From CAXMNX01 sp964194845 (GTDB lineage: Bacteria; Pseudomonadota; Alphaproteobacteria; Rhodobacterales; Rhodobacteraceae), in the NCBI GenBank assembly GCA_964194845.1, contig CAXMNX010000004.1:1-64000 (forward strand): 64,000 nt of DNA. The letters are read 5' to 3'. Numbering within the stretch: the stretch's first letter is position 1; each line of letters begins with the position of its first letter. Positions 50,182 through 59,146 of this stretch are shown here, in pieces. A model generated the notes under the pieces. It did no database searches, was not told the origin of the DNA, and saw only the letters and a list, made by a program, of their open reading frames with translations. The position numbers were made by a program, and so were the translations under genes.

Positions 50182-52140
50182 ATGGCCAACGACCTTCTGA
50201 CGCCCGCAAATTCGGACGCCTATGACGCCAATTCCATCGAGGTGCTGGAGGGGCTGGAGCCCGTCCGCAAGCGCCCCGGCATGTTTATCGGCGGCACCGA
50301 CGAGCGCGCGCTGCATCATCTGGTGGCCGAGGTTCTGGACAACGCGATGGACGAAGCTGTCGCCGGGCACGCGAACCGCATCGAAGTGGAACTGCACGAA
50401 GACAGCTCGGTCACGATCCGCGACAATGGCCGCGGCATCCCGGTCGATCCGCACCCGAAATTTCCCGACAAATCCGCGCTCGAGGTGATCCTCTGCACGC
50501 TCCATTCCGGCGGCAAGTTTTCCGGCAACGCCTATCAGACCTCGGGCGGGCTGCACGGCGTCGGCGTCAGCGTCGTCAACGCGCTTTCCGACCACCTTCG
50601 CGTCGAGGTCGCCCGCAACAAGGAACTTTTCGCCCAGGAATTTTCCCGCGGGCTGCCGCAAACGCAGCTTGAGGAACTCGGCCCCACCAACAACCGCCGC
50701 GGCACCACCGTCACCTTCCATCCCGATGGCGAGATCTTCGGCAGCTTGCAGATGAAGCCCGCGCGGCTATTCAATATGGCGCGGTCTAAAGCTTACCTGT
50801 TCAGCGGTGTGGAAATCCGCTGGAAGTCCCGCATCGACGATGGCGAAACGCCGACCGAAGCCACCTTCCATTTCCCTGGCGGCCTGTCCGACTATCTGAA
50901 CGAAACCCTCGGGCCCGCCACCACCTATGCCGACCGCCCCTTCGCGGGCCTGGTGGATTTCACCGAAAAATATGGCGAACCCGGCAAGGTCGAATGGGCG
51001 ATCAACTGGACGCCTTCCCGGGACGGGTTCATCCAAAGCTATTGCAACACCGTGCCGACGCCCGAAGGCGGCACGCACGAGGCCGGGTTCTGGGCCGCGA
51101 TCCTGAGGGGCATCCGCGCTTACGGCGAGCTGGCCGGCAACCGCAAGGCTGCCCAGATCAACCGCGACGACCTGATCACCGGCGGCTGCGCGCTGGTTTC
51201 GATCTTCATCCGCGATCCGCAATTTGTCGGCCAGACCAAGGACCGGCTTTCCACCGAGGCCGCCCAGAAGATGGTCGAGAACGCGGTGCGCGACCATTTC
51301 GACCATTGGCTGACCGCCGACACCAAATCGGCGGGCGCGATCCTCGATTTTCTGGTGCTGCGGGCCGAGGAACGCCTGCGCCGTCGCCAGGAAAAGGAAA
51401 CCGCCCGCAAATCGGCCACCAAGAAGCTGCGGCTTCCCGGCAAGCTGGTCGATTGCTCGTCCAACACCCGCGACGGCACTGAGATTTTTCTTGTCGAGGG
51501 GGATTCAGCCGGTGGCTCGGCCAAAATGGCCCGCGACCGCAAGATCCAGGCGATGCTGCCGCTCAGGGGCAAGATCCTGAACGTGTTGGGCGCGGCGTCA
51601 TCGAAGATCGGCACCAACCAGGAAATTAGCGATTTATGTCAGGCGCTTGGCACCGGCATGGGGACGCGGTTCAACGTCGATGACCTGCGCTATGACAAGG
51701 TGATCATCATGACCGACGCCGATGTCGATGGTGCCCATATCGCAGCACTGCTGATGACGTTTTTCTTCACCCAGATGCGCGGGCTGATCGACAACGGGCA
51801 TTTATACCTCGCGTGCCCGCCATTGTATCGGCTGACGCAGGGAGCCAAGCGGGTTTATGTGGCGGATGACGCCGAGAAAGACGCAGTGATGGCCAAGGGG
51901 CTGGGCGGTAAAGGCAAGATTGACCTCCAGCGGTTCAAGGGGTTGGGCGAGATGGACGCCAAGGACCTGAAAGACACCACCATGAACCCCGCGACGCGGA
52001 CGCTGATCCGGGTGACGATCGACGAGGATGAGCCGGGCGAGACCGGGGATCTGGTGGAGCGGCTGATGGGGAAGAAGCCGGAATTGAGGTTTCAGTATAT
52101 TCAGGAGAACGCGCGGTTTGCGGGGGAGTTGGATGTTTGA
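50182..52140 (+). CDS. parE: DNA topoisomerase IV subunit B
   Basis: The 652-residue protein has the GHKL ATPase domain (EVLDNAMDEAVAG, DNGRGIPVDPHPK, GGKFSGNAYQTSGGLHGVG, GRGTTVTFHPDG-like strand), the transducer region, and the TOPRIM domain (IFLVEGDSAGGSAKMARDR and IIMTDADVDGAHIAALL). It ends EYIQENARF-like (FQYIQENARFAGELDV). Length and the KYDK-free DLRYDKVII region fit ParE of alphaproteobacteria. With ParC it decatenates chromosomes after replication. The gene stands alone on the plus strand. Confidence 0.92.
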   Translation: MANDLLTPANSDAYDANSIEVLEGLEPVRKRPGMFIGGTDERALHHLVAEVLDNAMDEAVAGHANRIEVELHEDSSVTIRDNGRGIPVDPHPKFPDKSALEVILCTLHSGGKFSGNAYQTSGGLHGVGVSVVNALSDHLRVEVARNKELFAQEFSRGLPQTQLEELGPTNNRRGTTVTFHPDGEIFGSLQMKPARLFNMARSKAYLFSGVEIRWKSRIDDGETPTEATFHFPGGLSDYLNETLGPATTYADRPFAGLVDFTEKYGEPGKVEWAINWTPSRDGFIQSYCNTVPTPEGGTHEAGFWAAILRGIRAYGELAGNRKAAQINRDDLITGGCALVSIFIRDPQFVGQTKDRLSTEAAQKMVENAVRDHFDHWLTADTKSAGAILDFLVLRAEERLRRRQEKETARKSATKKLRLPGKLVDCSSNTRDGTEIFLVEGDSAGGSAKMARDRKIQAMLPLRGKILNVLGAASSKIGTNQEISDLCQALGTGMGTRFNVDDLRYDKVIIMTDADVDGAHIAALLMTFFFTQMRGLIDNGHLYLACPPLYRLTQGAKRVYVADDAEKDAVMAKGLGGKGKIDLQRFKGLGEMDAKDLKDTTMNPATRTLIRVTIDEDEPGETGDLVERLMGKKPELRFQYIQENARFAGELDV

Positions 52141-52226
52141 GGAATTTGTAGTGGACATTTGGATATTGCGCATCGTCAACGACTTCGCGCCCAAAAAATG
52201 TCTCCAAATTTATTGAGGATTCTGAT

Positions 52227-53033
52227 ATGCTACAGCCCGTTCAAAAGCAACTGTATAGTGGCCGCCAATCTTTCGTTGCAAACAGCATCTGCGAGTATAT
52301 CGAATTATTGTCGATTATTCACGTCGGACATTTTTTCGCACGCGGGGAACCACAGGAGTACTCAGTACCTTGGCAACCGAGTATTTGGCGAAACGATCAC
52401 GATTTTGACGACGATTCACCGGTGTCTGTCGGCAATTTTTCAGTCGGTGAGCTAGCTGCTTTGACAGCATGTCAGGCGGATTTTCTTTCAGGGCAGTTAA
52501 GCGACAGATACTTTGATAGTTTTACCGAAGACCCTTCGAACCCCATTGCGCTGGACTCTATTGACTTGCTGAACTGGATTGCTCTTGCCCAGCACTACAA
52601 CTCGAACCAGCGATACCCGACTAGGCTTCTTGACGTTTCTACTGATCCATTTGTCGCTCTATTTTTTGCAGTCAACGATTACCCGGAAGACGACGGCGTG
52701 GTCATTTACGAGCGCATTGGCGGCAGCAACAATGACCTCTCCAACCTGCCAGCGACGGAAACTCTTGGGAATTTCCTGGAAATCGTGAGGATCGAAGGTT
52801 CCGATGGTCTTCCTTACCATCCGCAAGAAGACACGGTAAATTTCATTAGACCCCCATTGCCCAATCGTAGAACAGAGGCGCAAAGAGGCGCGTTTGTCTG
52901 GACCCGCGGAAGCTCAGGCAGTCTGATGCGCGGTAATGGTATGGCAATTAGTATTCCGAGTTCGTCCAAGATCGAAATCAAGGTACACCTTTCGAAGTTA
53001 ACCTATTTTCGTGAGGCTCTGTTTCCCATATAG
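52227..53033 (+). CDS. FRG-domain protein, low GC, possibly acquired
   Basis: The 268-residue protein carries an FRG domain, seen as HVGHFFARGEPQEYSVPWQPSIWR near the N-terminus, LAQHYNSNQRYPTRLLDVSTDPFVALFFAV in the middle and AQRGAFVWTRGSSG later. FRG proteins are named for the Phe-Arg-Gly region and are often found near phage-defence or mobile elements; their function is unknown. The base composition is clearly lower in GC than parE upstream, pointing to transfer. No partner gene is next to it. It is followed by a strong hairpin and REP-like repeats. Confidence 0.8.
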   Translation: MLQPVQKQLYSGRQSFVANSICEYIELLSIIHVGHFFARGEPQEYSVPWQPSIWRNDHDFDDDSPVSVGNFSVGELAALTACQADFLSGQLSDRYFDSFTEDPSNPIALDSIDLLNWIALAQHYNSNQRYPTRLLDVSTDPFVALFFAVNDYPEDDGVVIYERIGGSNNDLSNLPATETLGNFLEIVRIEGSDGLPYHPQEDTVNFIRPPLPNRRTEAQRGAFVWTRGSSGSLMRGNGMAISIPSSSKIEIKVHLSKLTYFREALFPI

Positions 53034-53038
53034 CAAGC

Positions 53039-53065
53039 GTCGGGTGCGCAGGATGCGCACCCGAC
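53039..53065 (+). terminator. 12-bp hairpin after the FRG gene
   Basis: GTCGGGTGCGCA (53039-53050) and TGCGCACCCGAC (53054-53065) form a perfect 12-bp stem with a 3-base loop, starting 6 bp beyond the FRG stop codon. No T-run follows, but it is placed as a transcript terminator. Confidence 0.6.
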
Positions 53066-53119
53066 CCGCCCCCAAGGCGGGCGCGATCCTTTCCGCGTTG
53101 TCGAATCCGATCAATTCTC

Positions 53120-53197
53120 CGTAGGGCGGGGTTTCGCCCCGGCAATCATTGTTCGCGAATGTCCGCTCGCAATGGCGGGGTGAAACCCCGCCCTACG
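53120..53197. repeat. REP-like inverted repeat pair
   Basis: A 24-bp arm beginning CGTAGGGCGGGGTTTCGCCC (53120-53143) is repeated in inverted orientation at 53174-53197 with one internal mismatch and a changed end. Each arm also holds an internal CGGGG/CCCCG palindrome. The two arms are 30 bp apart, as in bacterial interspersed mosaic elements. Confidence 0.65.
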
Positions 53198-53229
53198 CGT
53201 CCCGGGACCTCGCGCGGCCAGAGGCCCCG

Positions 53230-53251
53230 GATCAAGTCCGGGGCATATCAC
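53230..53251. repeat. GCCCCGGA/TCCGGGGC hairpin
   Basis: GCCCCGGA and TCCGGGGC are separated by TCAAG. Its arms resemble the hairpin at 19357-19375, so both may belong to a dispersed repeat family of this genome. The remaining part of the gap 53034-53490 contains the palindrome at 53335-53358 and no gene that I can support. Confidence 0.5.
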
Positions 53252-53334
53252 GCAAAGCAACTACCAACCGAACGCCCAATTAACTCTTCAATAACAGCAC
53301 CGTGACGGTCAACAACCTCAAGCGCTTGCAGCAA

Positions 53335-53358
53335 AAATGTTTCGCGCGCGAAACATTT
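53335..53358. repeat. 24-bp perfect palindrome
   Basis: Bases 53335-53358 form a perfect palindrome of half-site AAATGTTTCGCG and its complement. The core TGTTTC...GAAACA recalls the ParB-binding parS site (TGTTTCACGTGAAACA), but has GCGCGC in place of the ACGT centre and is two bases longer. It lies 133 bp before the YdcZ-type gene. Confidence 0.75.
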
Positions 53359-53490
53359 CCGCGCGCGCCGCCTCTACGCCAAAAACCCACGCCGTTAATC
53401 TATCCGCCATTACCAGCGAGGCTGCTCCGTCTGGCCGAAAAGCGGGAAATCCTCGTGGCAATCCGCCCGCGCCCGTGCCAACGTTCGCCC

Positions 53491-53934
53491 ATGTCGCCGA
53501 ATATCGCCTATGCCGCCGTCATGGCCCTCGCCGGGATCGGCATACCCATCCTCGCCGCGCTCAACTCGTCACTTGGCCAGCGACTGGGAAGCCCCGCCGC
53601 CGCCGCGTTTTGCCTTTTCACCGTGGCTTTCACCGCCACCGCGATCATCACGCTTCTGACCGGACCATCGGCGTTGAAGTCCATCGGCGCGCAACCGCGT
53701 CATCTGTTTCTGGCAGGCCTTCTGGTGGCGTTTTATGTGCTGTCGATTACTTACGTGGCACCGCATTTTGGCGTCGGTAATGCGATCTTTTTTGTGCTTC
53801 TGGGCCAGCTTGCTGCCGCCGCCGCAATCGACCATTTCGGGCTTTTTGGCGCGCAGGTCACGCCGTTGTCGTTTACCCGCGCCGGCGGCGTTGCACTGAT
53901 GGCAGCAGGTCTTGCGCTGACGCAACGCGGTTAG
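53491..53934 (+). CDS. YdcZ/DUF606-type DMT permease, single-unit form
   Basis: The 147-residue protein is hydrophobic throughout, with about five membrane segments and the repeat-type features AALNSSLGQRLGSPAAAAFC, FYVLSITYVAPHFGVGNAIFF, and FTRAGGVALMAAGLALT. It matches the one-unit (about 140-150 residues) YdcZ/DUF606 branch of drug/metabolite transporters. The ATG at 53491 begins the first membrane segment; the long N-terminal extension to 53302 passes through the palindrome and was rejected. It is convergent with lolD, the ends overlapping by 4 bp. Substrate unknown. Confidence 0.8.
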   Translation: MSPNIAYAAVMALAGIGIPILAALNSSLGQRLGSPAAAAFCLFTVAFTATAIITLLTGPSALKSIGAQPRHLFLAGLLVAFYVLSITYVAPHFGVGNAIFFVLLGQLAAAAAIDHFGLFGAQVTPLSFTRAGGVALMAAGLALTQRG

Positions 53935-54605
53935 ACCAGCTTTCCGCCCTCCAGCCGCAGTGTCCGGTCCATGCGCGCGGCAATTTCCGGGTTGTGCGTC
54001 GCAATTAACGCCGCAAGCCCGGTTTCGCGCACAAGCTCCATTAAGGCCCCAAAAACAGTGTCTGCGGTTGCTGGATCGAGATTGCCGGTGGGCTCGTCGG
54101 CCAAAAGCACCCTCGGGCGGTTGGCCAGTGCACGACAGAACGCCACCCGCTGCTGTTCGCCGCCCGAGAGCGCCGCAGGGCGATTGTCCGCCCGATCACC
54201 GACCTCGACCGTGTCGAGAAGCACGCCTGCATGTTTCCGCGCTTCGCGTTCGGGAACGGCGTTCGCCAGTTGCGGCAGGATAACATTCTCGATCGCCGAA
54301 AATTCGGGCAGAAGATGGTGAAACTGATAGATAAATCCGACGGTTTCGCGCCGGGCAGCGGTTCGTTTGGCGTCCGATTGCTGCGAATATTCGGTGCCGC
54401 CGATCCAAACCTCGCCAGCGTCCGACGAGTCCAGAAGCCCGGCAATATGTAACAACGTCGATTTCCCGGCCCCCGATGGTGCAACAAGTGCCACAACCTC
54501 GCCTTCGGCGAGGATAAGCGATGCGTCTTCCAGCACCGTCAGCGCATTTGCGCGGCCTTTGTTATAGGTCTTGCCGATCCCGTTAAGCCTTAGCGCCTCA
54601 CTCAT
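53931..54605 (-). CDS. lolD: Lipoprotein-releasing ABC transporter ATP-binding protein
   Basis: The 224-residue ATPase has Walker A LVAPSGAGKSTLLHIAGLLD, the signature LSGGEQQRVAFCRALANRP, Walker B VLLADEPTGNLDPAT, and a C-terminal ALIATHNPEIAARMDRTL. Length and the VALVAPSGAGKST start fit LolD of alphaproteobacteria. It overlaps the permease gene upstream by 8 bp. LolCDE moves lipoproteins off the inner membrane to LolA. Confidence 0.9.
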   Translation of the reverse strand: MSEALRLNGIGKTYNKGRANALTVLEDASLILAEGEVVALVAPSGAGKSTLLHIAGLLDSSDAGEVWIGGTEYSQQSDAKRTAARRETVGFIYQFHHLLPEFSAIENVILPQLANAVPEREARKHAGVLLDTVEVGDRADNRPAALSGGEQQRVAFCRALANRPRVLLADEPTGNLDPATADTVFGALMELVRETGLAALIATHNPEIAARMDRTLRLEGGKLV

Positions 54606-55881
54606 ATCGCAGCGCCTCGACCGGGTTCATCCGCGCCGCACGCCGCGCGGGAATGAGTGTGATGCCCCAGGAAAGCGCCAGCGACAGGCCCACCGCCGCC
54701 AGCACGTCGCCCAATTCCAATTTTGCCGGAAGTTTGTAGATGCCACGGACCGCACCATCCCAGACGCCGCCGCCCGAAGCGCCGTTAACAAGGGCGAGGA
54801 TAGGGTCGAAATAGATTGCAAACAGGCACCCGAGAATGACGCCGAAAAGCGTGCCCAGCGTGCCCACCAGCGCGCCGGTCAGGAAAAACACCCTGAGGAT
54901 TGCGCCTTCGGTCAGGCCAATTGTCCTGAGTATCCCGATGTCGCGGCCCTTGTTCTTCACCAGCATCACCAGGCCCGAGATAATATTCATCGACGCGATC
55001 AGCACCAGCACGCTCATCAGCACGAACATCACGGTATCTTCAACCTCAAGCGCGCGCAGAAATCCGCCCGCGCTGTCTTTCCACGTCCAGAGAAGTGTCC
55101 GTTCACCGCCCGCCGTCATCAGCCCGCCGGTCAGGCGTTCGACCCTTTCGGGATCAGTGACGTTGACCTCAAGTTCGTCGGCCACGCCTTCGCGGTTGAA
55201 GAAAACCTGAGCCTCGGCAAAAGGCATGAACGCGCGGGTGCGGTCGATATCATAGCGCCCCGAATTGAAGATATAAACCACTTTGTATTCGCCCACGCGG
55301 GGCGACGATCCGAAGGCTGTTTTGGCGCCGTTTGGCGAGATGAGCCGGACGACATCGCCCACGACCAGACCCAGTGACCGGGCCGCTTCGCGGCCAATTG
55401 CGACGCCGCTCGCGAAATCGTCGAGGCTGCCGAGCGCTGTCGCTGGATCGGCAATGCGCGGAATTGCGGCCAGATCTTCGCGCGATATTCCAAAAACCTC
55501 GACCCCAGTGTTTTCGTCGCGAAACACTGCCATCACCTGGCCTTTGACCAGAGGTGCTACCCGCGTGACGCCTTCGACCTCGCGCAGCCGTTCCGCCCAA
55601 TCGGCATAATCAGGGATGACCCGTGATAGCGCGCCGGTGTCGGTCTGATAGGCTTGTGAGTAAACCGTTACGTGTGCGTTCGCACCCAGAATGGTCGAGA
55701 CAAATTCGTCGCGGAAGCCCGATCGCACCGCCAATGTGATTATCAGCGCCGCGACAGCAAGCGTGATCCCGATGAGGCTGATCCAGGTCATCACGCTGAC
55801 GCCGCCTTCGGCGCGTTTGGCGCGCAGATAGCGCCAGGCGATCAGAAATTCATATCGGGAAAAGGGCGCGGGCGTGGCCAT
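54598..55881 (-). CDS. lolC: Lipoprotein-releasing ABC transporter permease (LolC/LolE family)
   Basis: The 427-residue inner-membrane protein begins with the LolC/E N-terminus (YEFLIAWRYLRAKRAEGGVSVMTWISLIGITLAVAALII), followed by a large periplasmic domain and a C-terminal FtsX-like domain with NIISGLVMLVKNKGRDIGILRTIGLT and NPVEALRYE. The ATG at 55881 has GGAG 5 nt upstream. A single LolC/E permease, which would act as a homodimer (LolF type), is usual in alphaproteobacteria. It overlaps lolD by 8 bp. Confidence 0.9.
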   Translation of the reverse strand: MATPAPFSRYEFLIAWRYLRAKRAEGGVSVMTWISLIGITLAVAALIITLAVRSGFRDEFVSTILGANAHVTVYSQAYQTDTGALSRVIPDYADWAERLREVEGVTRVAPLVKGQVMAVFRDENTGVEVFGISREDLAAIPRIADPATALGSLDDFASGVAIGREAARSLGLVVGDVVRLISPNGAKTAFGSSPRVGEYKVVYIFNSGRYDIDRTRAFMPFAEAQVFFNREGVADELEVNVTDPERVERLTGGLMTAGGERTLLWTWKDSAGGFLRALEVEDTVMFVLMSVLVLIASMNIISGLVMLVKNKGRDIGILRTIGLTEGAILRVFFLTGALVGTLGTLFGVILGCLFAIYFDPILALVNGASGGGVWDGAVRGIYKLPAKLELGDVLAAVGLSLALSWGITLIPARRAARMNPVEALRYE

Positions 55882-55950
55882 GACTGCTCCGGGTTTTCCC
55901 CTCTGTCGCAAGCCGGACGGCTGGGGTCAACTCATGAACCCGGGCGCGCA

Positions 55951-55982
55951 ATTCTTCTTGGCGAAAATACTCCCGGGGTGTG
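55951..55982 (+). repeat. Copy C of the TTCTTCYTGGCRRAAATA repeat
   Basis: ATTCTTCTTGGCGAAAATAC followed by TCCCGGGGTGTGG matches the copies at 8020-8052 and 44599-44630. It lies between lolC and the second MttB gene. Confidence 0.6.
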
Positions 55983-56000
55983 GGGGACAGTGTCCCCCAC
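55980..56000. terminator. GC-rich hairpin after the MttB-family gene
   Basis: GTGGGGGACA and TGTCCCCCAC form a strong stem around a very short loop, next to copy C of the repeat. It is downstream of the MttB-family gene on the minus strand and may end its transcript. Confidence 0.55.
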
Positions 56001-56030
56001 CGGCAGCGCGGGCGAAGCTCGCGCAACCCA

Positions 56031-57563
56031 TCACAGCCGGATCGGAAACCGCTTCCGGACCGCACGGTCAGTTATCGGATCAAACGCAGCCGAGGACGGC
56101 CCGGCCAGTATCGCGTCTTTTCGCGCTGTCGCGTTCTCGATCAGATCCGGTTTTTCGTTTTCTTCCCATTCCTTGGGGCTCGTCCGGTCGCCAAGTGCTG
56201 GGTAGACAAAATCGGTTTCCATCCGCGCAAGTGTTTCGCCGACACCCAGATAGTGCCCCGGCCCTCCCAGGCAAACCTCGCGCATTGCCTCAAGCGCCAG
56301 CGTTTCATCCGTGACTTCGATACCTTTCAGGCATCTGAGCGCCTGACCGATAATGTCGTCGCCGAGGATCAGCGATTCGTGACAGAAGCCTAAAAGCGAC
56401 GCGTGCATACCTGCCGCCTCGTAGACCATATTCAGCCCCGAAAGCCCCGCCAACACGTTCGAGCACATCTGTTCCCACCCGGCCTGCATGTCGGGCAATT
56501 TGGAATCTGAAGCACCCGCCGCCGCGCCGCCGGGCAGGCCATAATATTGGTGCATCTGGGCGCAGCCTGCGGTCAGAAGCGCCTGTTCGCCCGAACCGAT
56601 GGACATCGCACCGGTGCGCAGATCGACGACGAAGGGCCAGGTGCCGAAGATGGCCGGATGGCCCGGCGCGACCGCGTTCACGTAGACAATTCCGGCCAGG
56701 CATTCCGCCACCTCTTGCACAATCGTTCCGGCCAGCGTCGAGGGCGCGGTTGCGCCTGTCATCCCGGCGCTAAGCAACAGCACCGGCATACCGCCGCGGA
56801 TGCAGGCCTCCATCACCTGGCAGGCTTCGGTTGCGAATTTCATCGGCGGCACGACGAAGCAGTTCGAGTTTGAGACGAACGGCCGCGCGCGCCACGCGTC
56901 CTCGCCGCCTGCCATCATATGGCAAAGTTCAAGACACTCGGCGGCATTCGCGGGCTCGGTGATCGAAGTGCCGATGTGCTTTGTCGTGCCGCTGGCGCAG
57001 GCGTAGATCGTGTTCAGATCAAGCTCGAGGTTGTCGGGAAGATCGCGGGCCACCATGGGGCGTTGCAGGAAATGGATGTTGTCCAGCCGGTCGGCGATCC
57101 TGGCGGCGTCGTGCAGATCCTGTAGCATACTGTGGCGATAGGCGCGGCCATCGGGTTCGACCATATTCACGGCTGCACCCGCGGTGCCGAAATGCACGTT
57201 TTTGCCGGTGAGTTTGAGGTCATGGCGAGGATCGCGGCCGAAAAGCGTGATATCGCGCGCGGCTTTCGCGAGCATGTCTTCGACCAGCGCGCGGGGATAG
57301 CGCAGCCGCCCATCGTCGCCCAGTATCGCGCCGGCTTTGGTCATGATGTCGATGCCGGACTGGGGCGCATCGGCAAGGCCGATCTCTTCCAGCGCGGTCA
57401 GCGCCGCCTGGTGGATTTTCGTCTGATCCGCCTCGGTCAGCGGTGCATATTGCCCGCCGGTCATGCCCGCCCGAACAGGGCGCATTTCCTCGGCCAACGG
57501 TGCCTCGCGAAGCGCTTTGCGGGCGGCCCGTCCACCCGATCGGCGGGAACGTTGTTCTGTCAT
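56031..57563 (-). CDS. MttB-family (non-pyrrolysine) trimethylamine/quaternary-amine methyltransferase, second copy
   Basis: The 510-residue protein is a second MttB-superfamily member and has the same kind of basic tail (RRSGGRAARKALREAP) as the copy at 651-2207. Recognisable parts include GRAYRHSMLQDLHDAARIAD, PFVSNSNCFVVPPMKFATEA and GCAQMHQYYGLPGGAAAGASDS. No in-frame amber codon is present, so it lacks pyrrolysine. It stands alone between lolC and proS, with no corrinoid-protein gene beside it. The two copies differ substantially along their length, so they probably use different substrates; candidates are betaines or choline derivatives. Confidence 0.85.
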   Translation of the reverse strand: MTEQRSRRSGGRAARKALREAPLAEEMRPVRAGMTGGQYAPLTEADQTKIHQAALTALEEIGLADAPQSGIDIMTKAGAILGDDGRLRYPRALVEDMLAKAARDITLFGRDPRHDLKLTGKNVHFGTAGAAVNMVEPDGRAYRHSMLQDLHDAARIADRLDNIHFLQRPMVARDLPDNLELDLNTIYACASGTTKHIGTSITEPANAAECLELCHMMAGGEDAWRARPFVSNSNCFVVPPMKFATEACQVMEACIRGGMPVLLLSAGMTGATAPSTLAGTIVQEVAECLAGIVYVNAVAPGHPAIFGTWPFVVDLRTGAMSIGSGEQALLTAGCAQMHQYYGLPGGAAAGASDSKLPDMQAGWEQMCSNVLAGLSGLNMVYEAAGMHASLLGFCHESLILGDDIIGQALRCLKGIEVTDETLALEAMREVCLGGPGHYLGVGETLARMETDFVYPALGDRTSPKEWEENEKPDLIENATARKDAILAGPSSAAFDPITDRAVRKRFPIRL

Positions 57564-57811
57564 ATCACTGTAATCCTTGGGGAAATCTCATGGCCACGGC
57601 GTCGGTCTACGCCGCTGGCCTTCCCCGCGCTGCGCGCCCGCGATCCGCCCCGATGGTGCGGCTTACCAGCTTGATCTGCCATTCATCGCCCGACATGGCG
57701 CGCTCCCTTTGGGGTGCAAGCCTACATTTGTCGAATTCAGGATCTGTCGCAATCCCGTCAAGTTGAAGGTCGCAAATAGACTCTAAATTTGTGCCCTTCG
57801 CACCGCGCCTT

Positions 57812-59146
57812 TCAGACGCCGTATATCCCCGCAATCCGGTCAGCCGCCGCTTCCACACTCATCTCCTCGCTGTTGCCGGTGCGGCGCGAGGTTACCTCGA
57901 CGACGCCTCCCGCCAGCCCGCGCGGACCGACGGTGATCCGCCAAGGCAATCCGATCAGGTCCATGGTGGCGAACTTGGCCCCGGCGCGTTCGTCGCGATC
58001 ATCGTAAAGAGGCTCCAAGCCTTTGGCAGTCAATTCTTTTTCCAGCATCTCGCAGGCCCCGTCGGTGCCCGCATCGCCCTGCCGCAGGTTAACGATCCCG
58101 CAATGGAAGGGGGTGACGCCTTCGGGCCAGATGATGCCATTGTCGTCGTGGCTGGCCTCGATGATAGCGCCCACCAGGCGGCTAACGCCGATGCCGTGCG
58201 AGCCCATGTGTACGGGCACCGCCTTGCCATCGGGGCCTTGCACATTGGCACCCATGGCTTCGGAATATTTGGTGCCGAAATAGAATATTTGTCCCACTTC
58301 GATCCCGCGCGCCGAACTGCGGCGGTCTTCAGGCACTTTGGCGAAATCCGCCTCGTCGTGGGTCTCATCCGTGCGGGCATAGCGCGAGGTAAACTCCTCC
58401 AGAACCGCCTGGCACTCTGCGTGGTCGTCATAGTCGATATTGCGGTCGCCAAAGCGCAGATCGGTAATCGCGCTGTCGTAGAAAACTTCTGACTCGCCGG
58501 TTTCCGCGAGCACCAGAAATTCATGGGTGTTGTCGCCGCCAATCGGCCCGGAATCGGCGCGCATCGGGATCGCCTGAAGGCCCATGCGCTCGTAAGTCCT
58601 GAGATAGCTGACTAGGTGGCGGTTATAGGCGTGAAGCGCATCTTCCTTCGTCAGGTCGAAATTATAGCCGTCCTTCATCAGAAACTCGCGGCCGCGCATC
58701 ACACCAAAACGCGGGCGTACCTCGTCGCGAAATTTCCACTGGATGTGATAAAGCGTCAGCGGCAGTTCGCGGTAGCTGGACACATATGTGCGGAAGATAT
58801 CGGTGATCAGTTCCTCGTTCGTTGGGCCATAGAGCATATCGCGGTCGTGCCGGTCGCGAATACGCAGCATTTCCGGGCCATAGGCGTCATAGCGCTCGCT
58901 TTCGCGCCAGAGATCCGCCGATTGTAGCGTCGGCATCAGCATCGGGATATGGCCGGCACGGACCTGTTCTTCGTGCACGATCCGTTCGATATTTCGCAAA
59001 ACCCGGTAGCCTAGCGGCAGCCAGGAATAGATGCCCGCACTGGCCTGCTTGATCATCCCCGCCCTAAGCATCAGCCGGTGGCTGACGATCTGCGCGTCGG
59101 CGGGTGTTTCCTTCAAAACGGGCAAGAAATATCGGCTGAGACGCAT
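57812..59146 (-). CDS. proS: Prolyl-tRNA synthetase, short alphaproteobacterial type
   Basis: The 444-residue class II synthetase has motif 1 (AGIYSWLPLGYRVLRNI), motif 2 (QWKFRDEVRPRFGVMRGREF) and motif 3 (MGSHGIGVSRLVGAIIE), followed by the anticodon-binding domain with RAGAKFATMDLIGLPW. The insertion (editing) domain of the usual bacterial ProRS is missing, as is common in alphaproteobacteria and mitochondria. The ATG at 59146 starts the conserved RLSRYFLPVLKETPADA. It charges tRNA(Pro) in the cytoplasm. Confidence 0.92.
   Translation of the reverse strand: MRLSRYFLPVLKETPADAQIVSHRLMLRAGMIKQASAGIYSWLPLGYRVLRNIERIVHEEQVRAGHIPMLMPTLQSADLWRESERYDAYGPEMLRIRDRHDRDMLYGPTNEELITDIFRTYVSSYRELPLTLYHIQWKFRDEVRPRFGVMRGREFLMKDGYNFDLTKEDALHAYNRHLVSYLRTYERMGLQAIPMRADSGPIGGDNTHEFLVLAETGESEVFYDSAITDLRFGDRNIDYDDHAECQAVLEEFTSRYARTDETHDEADFAKVPEDRRSSARGIEVGQIFYFGTKYSEAMGANVQGPDGKAVPVHMGSHGIGVSRLVGAIIEASHDDNGIIWPEGVTPFHCGIVNLRQGDAGTDGACEMLEKELTAKGLEPLYDDRDERAGAKFATMDLIGLPWRITVGPRGLAGGVVEVTSRRTGNSEEMSVEAAADRIAGIYGV

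Noticed and set aside
53335..53358. parS centromere site
   Set aside because: The core is two bases longer than parS and lacks the ACGT centre, so it is reported as an unassigned palindrome.
57564..57811. Possible small gene between the MttB-family gene and proS
   Set aside because: Short frames on both strands have no Shine-Dalgarno sequence or family resemblance.
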